From JAJDUF01 sp965214295 (lineage in GTDB: Bacteria > Chloroflexota > UBA11872 > UBA12225 > JAJDUF01), in the NCBI GenBank assembly GCA_965214295.1, contig OZ243944.1:2232001-2296000 (forward strand): DNA of 64,000 bases. Reading direction: 5' to 3'. The position numbers were made by a program, and so were the translations under genes. The notes under the pieces were generated by a model, which made no database searches, had not been told where the DNA came from, and saw nothing but the letters and a program-made list of their open reading frames with translations. Position 1 is the first letter of the stretch. Each line of letters begins with the position of its first letter. Positions 59,852 to 64,000 of the stretch are shown one piece after another.

Positions 59852-60868
59852 ATGGCAACGCTTTCGACGAGCAAGGCGCTCAATACGGCACTGCGAGAAG
59901 AGATGCTCCGGGACGACCGGGTATTTGTCCTCGGCGAGGACGTGAAGGATTCGGCCTACGGAGTCACGGAGGGCCTGTACGACCAGTTCGGGCGCGAGCG
60001 GGTGATCGGAACCCCGATCTCCGAGGCGGCGATTGCCGGCGCTGCCGTCGGCGCCGCGGCGGTCGGGGCACGCCCGGTCGCCGAGATCATGTACATGACC
60101 TTCCTGACCATCGCCATGGATCAGCTGGTCAATCAGGCAGCCAAGATGAAATACATGTTCGGCGGCAAGGCCCGGCTCCCGCTCGTGATCCGCACGATGG
60201 CCGGCGCCGGTCGCGGGAACGCGGCACAGCACTCGGCCTATCTGGAATCGTGGTTCTGCCACGTGCCCGGCATCAAGGTGGTGCTACCTGCTACCCCGGC
60301 CGACGCTAAGGGGCTGCTGAAGACGGCGATCCGCGACGATAACCCGGTGCTCGTGGTCGAGAACAAGGTGCAATATGCCGAGACCGGCGAAGTTCCCGAC
60401 GACGAAGACTACCTGATCCCCTTCGGGCAGGCCGCCGTCCGCCGCGAGGGGAGCGACGTGACGGTCGTTGCGCTGCAACGGTGCGTGGGCATGGCCTTGG
60501 CGGCGGCCGAGGCGGCGAGGGTGGAAGGGATCGAGGTGGAGGTGATTGACCCGCGCACGCTCGTCCCCCTGGACTTGGAGACGATCTTGCAGTCGGTTCA
60601 GAAAACGCACAAAGTCGTGATCGTCCACGAGGCCGCCGAGCGCTGCGGATTTGGCGCCGAGCTGGTGGCACAGGTGCAGGAGAACGTCTTCGACTATCTC
60701 GATGGTCCGGTGCTGCGCGTCGCCAACCCGAACGTCCATATTCCCTTCAGCGCCAACCTGGAGGCAGCGTCCATTCCGAGTCCCGATCAGATTCTCGACG
60801 CCATCTACCGCACCGTCGGCTTAAGGGACGCGGCCGGGGTAGTCGCGCACGAGTGCCGATTGCAGTGA
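59852..60868 (+). CDS. 2-oxoacid dehydrogenase E1 component, beta subunit
   Basis: This 338-residue beta subunit forms the heterotetrameric E1 with the preceding gene product and completes the ThDP site. Hallmarks are LNTALREEMLRDDRVFVLGE with the conserved Glu, ERVIGTPISEAAIAGAAVGA and VAEIMYMTFLTIAMDQLVNQ. The C-terminal transketolase part has GIEVEVIDPRTLVPLDLETI and VVIVHEAAERCGFGAELVAQ. AAGGAG lies eight bases before the ATG. The E2 gene follows after 50 bases. Confidence 0.94.
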   Translation: MATLSTSKALNTALREEMLRDDRVFVLGEDVKDSAYGVTEGLYDQFGRERVIGTPISEAAIAGAAVGAAAVGARPVAEIMYMTFLTIAMDQLVNQAAKMKYMFGGKARLPLVIRTMAGAGRGNAAQHSAYLESWFCHVPGIKVVLPATPADAKGLLKTAIRDDNPVLVVENKVQYAETGEVPDDEDYLIPFGQAAVRREGSDVTVVALQRCVGMALAAAEAARVEGIEVEVIDPRTLVPLDLETILQSVQKTHKVVIVHEAAERCGFGAELVAQVQENVFDYLDGPVLRVANPNVHIPFSANLEAASIPSPDQILDAIYRTVGLRDAAGVVAHECRLQ

Positions 60869-60918
60869 GGTGTGGGCCTTTCCGCAGCGGAAACAACGTG
60901 TATTAGAGGAGGAGCCAG

Positions 60919-62178
60919 GTGCCCGTTCCACTGAAGATGCCGCAGCTCGGTCTGACCATGACCGCAGGCACGATCACGCGCTGGCTCAAGCAGGAGGGCG
61001 ATACCGTCGAGGCGGATGAAGCCATCCTGGAGATCGAGACCGACAAGATCAATGCCGAAGTCGAGGCGCCGGCAAGCGGTCGGCTGACACATGTGCAAGC
61101 CCAAGCGGGCGATGCGGTCAAAGTGATCGGCTTGCTCGCCATGATTGCCGCGCCCGAAGACACCGACGCCGACCTCGCCGCCGCGGTCGAGGCCGCCAAG
61201 GCGGCAGCCGAGCGCGGCACGGCCGCCAGTCAGGCGGTCGCCACCACCCAGACCATCAGGCGCCCACCGCCCCGATCACGACCCCAGCGCCCCGGCCGGC
61301 CGGCACCGCCGGCCGCGGCCGGCGGGCGCGTCATGGCCTCGCCGGTGGCCCGGCGCCTGGCACGAGAGCTGCAGGTAGACCTCAGCACCATCACCGGCAC
61401 CGGTCCGCGGGGGCGGATCGTGGAGAGCGATGTCCGCGCGGCGGCGGAAGCGAGCGCAGCGGCGCCAGCGGCTCCCGCAGCGGCCGATACGACCGGGCTG
61501 ACCGCCAAGCAAGTCATTCCGGTCAGTGGTATCCGCCGGATCATTGGCGAGCGGATGAGTGCCAGTCTGCGGGACATGGCCCAGCTGACGCTCTTCACCG
61601 AGGCCGACGCCACGGCGTTGCGCGACCGTCGCACTACCTTGGCGCAGGAAGCCGCGGACGCCGACAGCCCGCGGCCGACCTACAACGACTTGATCGTCTG
61701 GCATCTCGCTCGCACACTCACCGACCACCCGCTGCTCAACGCCAGCATGGTGGGTGAGGAGATTCATTGCTGGGAGGAAATCAACATCGGCGTGGCCGTT
61801 GCGCTCGACAGCGGCCTCATCGTCCCGGTCGTGCGCGCCGCGAACACCAAGTCACTCGCCGATTTGGCCGGTGAGGCGGCCGACCTCGTAGACCGGGCAC
61901 GTACCAATCGCCTCAGCCCGGATGAGCTACTGGGCGGTACCTTCACGATCACCAACCTGGGCACCCTCGACGTAGACGGCTTCACCCCCATCATCAACCC
62001 TCCGCAAGCGGCCATTCTCGGCGTGGGACGGATCGTGCCGCGGCCGGTTGTCGTGGCTGGCGAGATCGCGGTACGGTATATGGTGACCCTGAGCCTGTCC
62101 TTCAACCATCGCATTGTGGACGGGGCACCCGCCGCACAATTCCTCCAAGCGCTCAAGCAGGCCATCGAGCAGGAGTGA
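60919..62178 (+). CDS. Dihydrolipoamide acyltransferase (E2 component)
   Basis: This 419-residue E2 core enzyme accepts acyl groups on lipoyl-Lys and passes them to CoA. It has one lipoyl domain with the lipoylation Lys in EIETDKINAEVEAPASG (near residue 43). An Ala/Pro-rich linker and an E1/E3-binding domain follow (ASPVARRLARELQVD, TGTGPRGRIVESDVRAA, residues 140-175). The catalytic domain ends FNHRIVDGAPAAQFLQALKQ with the catalytic His and Asp. The start is GTG at 60919 behind GAGGAGGAG. It is the last clear gene of the operon. Confidence 0.94.
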   Translation: MPVPLKMPQLGLTMTAGTITRWLKQEGDTVEADEAILEIETDKINAEVEAPASGRLTHVQAQAGDAVKVIGLLAMIAAPEDTDADLAAAVEAAKAAAERGTAASQAVATTQTIRRPPPRSRPQRPGRPAPPAAAGGRVMASPVARRLARELQVDLSTITGTGPRGRIVESDVRAAAEASAAAPAAPAAADTTGLTAKQVIPVSGIRRIIGERMSASLRDMAQLTLFTEADATALRDRRTTLAQEAADADSPRPTYNDLIVWHLARTLTDHPLLNASMVGEEIHCWEEINIGVAVALDSGLIVPVVRAANTKSLADLAGEAADLVDRARTNRLSPDELLGGTFTITNLGTLDVDGFTPIINPPQAAILGVGRIVPRPVVVAGEIAVRYMVTLSLSFNHRIVDGAPAAQFLQALKQAIEQE

Positions 62179-62223
62179 CGTGGGCGAACAGTGCGTCCGC
62201 TCACTACTGCGGAGGCAGCTACG

Positions 62224-62511
62224 ATGACAACAGCACCGGGGGCACTAGCACGCAAGGCACGGCCAGATAGGCTGGATGATGCCCTTGACAACGGCATTCA
62301 AGCTATTCTGGACGCTGTAAACATGGGTGCTATCAATGCACAGGAGGCTCAATTGCTACTCCAGCATGTGGTGGGTGCTTGGGTCAGCTCGGAGATTGCC
62401 GAACTCTTGAGCAACGCATTTGACCCCTCTGGGACATATCGCTGGCCACGGACTAGCCCTCACCCGAAAGGCCAGCGGCCTACTGCTCGTTATCCCGTTG
62501 GTTGGCGGTAG
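62224..62511 (+). CDS. Small hypothetical protein
   Basis: This 95-residue protein is not recognised. Residues 12-60 look helical (LDDALDNGIQAILDAVNMGA, EAQLLLQHVVGAWVSSEIAE); the rest is Pro/Arg-rich and probably disordered. The frame is short but its helical half has a clear amphipathic pattern. Its stop lies 10 bases before the next gene, which suggests one transcript. The start at ATG 62224 is one of two close choices. Confidence 0.5.
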   Translation: MTTAPGALARKARPDRLDDALDNGIQAILDAVNMGAINAQEAQLLLQHVVGAWVSSEIAELLSNAFDPSGTYRWPRTSPHPKGQRPTARYPVGWR

Positions 62512-62521
62512 GAGATACCTG

Positions 62522-62989
62522 ATGAACACCGAAAAGGACGAACCGGAGGGCAAGCCGTCGGAACAGGATGAGCTATCGCATCCGGCATCAGAGCAGGAGC
62601 CGGCCGCCCCTCAGCCTGTCCCCCCGGAGCTTCTGGAGAAACTTCCTCCGGAAACCCGCCGCGAAGTAGTTCAGTCTCTGACTACCGCAGTCTATTCTGG
62701 TCCCGTCCCCAGCCCAATTGCCCAGAAAATCACCTCCGATCACATTACCCAACTTATCACCGCACGGAATCAGGATGCAGCGCGCGAATATACTGACCGC
62801 AAAGATACACGACGCTGGACTACGATTCTTATTGGTCTTTGCGTAATCGTCGGAGCAGGGATGGTTGTCTTTCTTGTCATTGCCGGGCAGGTAGACTTGG
62901 CGGACCGACTAATAGAACGAGGTATACTGCTTGGAGGTGGGGTCGGGATTGGCTACGGAATCTCGGAATGGCGCCGCCGGAGAGAGTAG
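62522..62989 (+). CDS. DUF2335-like membrane protein
   Basis: This 155-residue protein has an acidic, Pro-rich N-terminus, then VYSGPVPSPIAQKITSDHIT followed by a helix. Two membrane segments come next (RWTTILIGLCVIVGAGMVVF and LIERGILLGGGVGIGYGISE), and it ends EWRRRRE. The Y-S-G-P-x-P-S-P start of the conserved part and the two closing helices fit DUF2335, whose function is unknown. GGAGATA lies before the ATG at 62522. The frame could start at 62420, but that part is unlike the family. Confidence 0.65.
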   Translation: MNTEKDEPEGKPSEQDELSHPASEQEPAAPQPVPPELLEKLPPETRREVVQSLTTAVYSGPVPSPIAQKITSDHITQLITARNQDAAREYTDRKDTRRWTTILIGLCVIVGAGMVVFLVIAGQVDLADRLIERGILLGGGVGIGYGISEWRRRRE

Positions 62990-63115
62990 GACGCCACCCG
63001 GATCGTGTCCCACGATAGCTCATTTGACCACCGCACTCAGGACGGTCGTGATTGACGTGTATCGGAGTGAGGAGCGGAGCTAATAGCCGACACCACGCCG
63101 GCAGCGGGACCACTG

Positions 63116-64000
63116 GTGGAGTGGCTCAGAGCCGAATCCGAGCGGTGGGTGGCCGAGGGGCTGCTTACCCGTCCTCAGCGCACCGCCCTCGGCGCGCGCT
63201 ACGGCTTCGCCGCCGCTGACGAGCCACCGGAGACGGCGGCCCGTCTCCCCACTATCCCTCTCCCGACGATTGTGCTGGGCGCGGGGCTGGGCCTGCTGGC
63301 GATTGGGCTGCTGCTCGTCGTCGCGGCCAACTGGAGCGTTCTCCCCTACGGGCTGCGGCTAGTCCTGGTCGCCATACCCGGTGCGCTGGCGGCCTACGCC
63401 GCGCCGCGCGTCGAGCGGCCGGGCTGGCGTCACATCGCCAGTCAGTTTGTGGACGCCATCGTGACGGCCAGCTTGCTCGGCTTCGCGGCGGTAATCTCCC
63501 AACACGCCCAGCACTCCGTCCACGACTGGATCGGGTTACTGTTGATCGCCCTCGTGCCAACACTTATCTACCTGGAACTGCGGCGGAGCACTTTCCTGGC
63601 AAGCGCCGGCTGGGTCACCGCAGCCGGCTTGGGCGCCGTGTGGTTGCACGACGAGCTGATCGCCGGGCAATGGGGCAACTTCGGCTTGAACTACTGGGTG
63701 CTCTACGCGATGGGGCTGGCGCTGGCCCTCCGCACGCGCGGCTACTGGACTCCGCTCTTTGCCCTCCTCAGCGGACTGGGACTGGGCACCGGACTGATAA
63801 TCGCTACGAGGGAGTACCCTGGTCCGGTACTCGAAGCGACACTGGTCGGGATAGTAGCGGCGGTCACCGCCATCGGTATCTGCGCCTGGCGTCTTTGGCA
63901 GACGCCGGTTCCCACCTGGCTACTCGCCCAGATATACGTCATAGCCGTCAGCGTAGCCTTGCTCTGGTTCAACCTCTGGGATCGTTTGATTGCCGTCGAG
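63116..64000 (+). CDS. DUF2157-type membrane protein (partial, runs off the window)
   Basis: The N-terminal soluble part (WLRAESERWVAEGLLTRPQR, then TALGARYGFA) is the DUF2157 signature, a short helical region found before a set of membrane helices. At least eight hydrophobic segments follow, such as TIVLGAGLGLLAIGLLLVVA, LLLIALVPTLIYLELRRST, YWVLYAMGLALALRT and TWLLAQIYVIAVSVALLWF. The frame is closed by TGA at 63068 upstream; I suggest the GTG at 63116 as start, but this is unsure. The C-terminus is outside the window. Family role unknown. Confidence 0.72.
   Translation, partial: MEWLRAESERWVAEGLLTRPQRTALGARYGFAAADEPPETAARLPTIPLPTIVLGAGLGLLAIGLLLVVAANWSVLPYGLRLVLVAIPGALAAYAAPRVERPGWRHIASQFVDAIVTASLLGFAAVISQHAQHSVHDWIGLLLIALVPTLIYLELRRSTFLASAGWVTAAGLGAVWLHDELIAGQWGNFGLNYWVLYAMGLALALRTRGYWTPLFALLSGLGLGTGLIIATREYPGPVLEATLVGIVAAVTAIGICAWRLWQTPVPTWLLAQIYVIAVSVALLWFNLWDRLIAVE

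Overview
The window is a GC-rich bacterial chromosome segment that looks like Chloroflexota, probably near Thermomicrobia/Sphaerobacter. This is an inference from gene style: an hrcA-grpE-dnaK-dnaJ operon under a CIRCE element, Uma2 proteins, a PadR/membrane-protein pair, a sigma factor fused to a bifunctional-nuclease domain, Tat-type lipoprotein binding proteins and a great load of short palindromic repeats. No rRNA, tRNA or CRISPR array was recognised. Both edges cut genes: an acyl-CoA synthetase on the left and a DUF2157-type membrane protein on the right.

Layout. 1-9.2 kb: acyl-CoA synthetase (partial), a toxin/antitoxin-like pair, a MaoC hydratase, a Uma2 protein, a MetE-like protein, a TauE exporter, a GlcD-type oxidase and a lone MutS-type ATPase. 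9.2-13 kb: a heterodimeric ABC exporter whose paralogous pair lies at 42.4-46.3 kb. 13-24 kb: a membrane protein, three orphan Tat-lipoprotein solute-binding proteins, a PhyH dioxygenase, an S9-fold protein with all three catalytic residues replaced, and an ECF sigma gene broken by an in-frame TGA. 24.7-26.2 kb: a PadR regulator and membrane protein with a textbook promoter. 26.5-32.4 kb: the heat-shock operon, with an extra membrane-anchored coiled-coil gene between grpE and dnaK. 32.5-41.4 kb: an exopolysaccharide cluster (initiating sugar transferase, two GT2, two GT4, O-antigen ligase/polymerase). 46.3-50.3 kb: the sigma-BFN-Clp fusion and a Cph1/Rcp1-like histidine kinase with two response regulators. 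50.3-58.5 kb: GT2, peroxiredoxin, a basic low-complexity protein with repeated Y-R-x-L-G motifs, a PDZ-Lon protease, an IS5-type element, a fucosyltransferase-like protein and an SDR. 58.8-62.2 kb: E1alpha, E1beta and E2 of a 2-oxoacid dehydrogenase complex.

The most unusual signal is in the repeats. Inside four protein-coding genes (35.2, 38.3, 40.2, 54.7 kb) lies the same ~21-nt loop, each time flanked by a long, almost perfect stem whose sequence differs between loci, and it is read in three different frames. A second loop class with the same build occurs twice in the S9 gene and once between genes. Two MITE-like families with terminal inverted repeats and target duplications are also visible (7.2, 24.4 and 42.3 kb; 24.2 kb), as are many REP-like palindromes, some of which have been absorbed into proteins.
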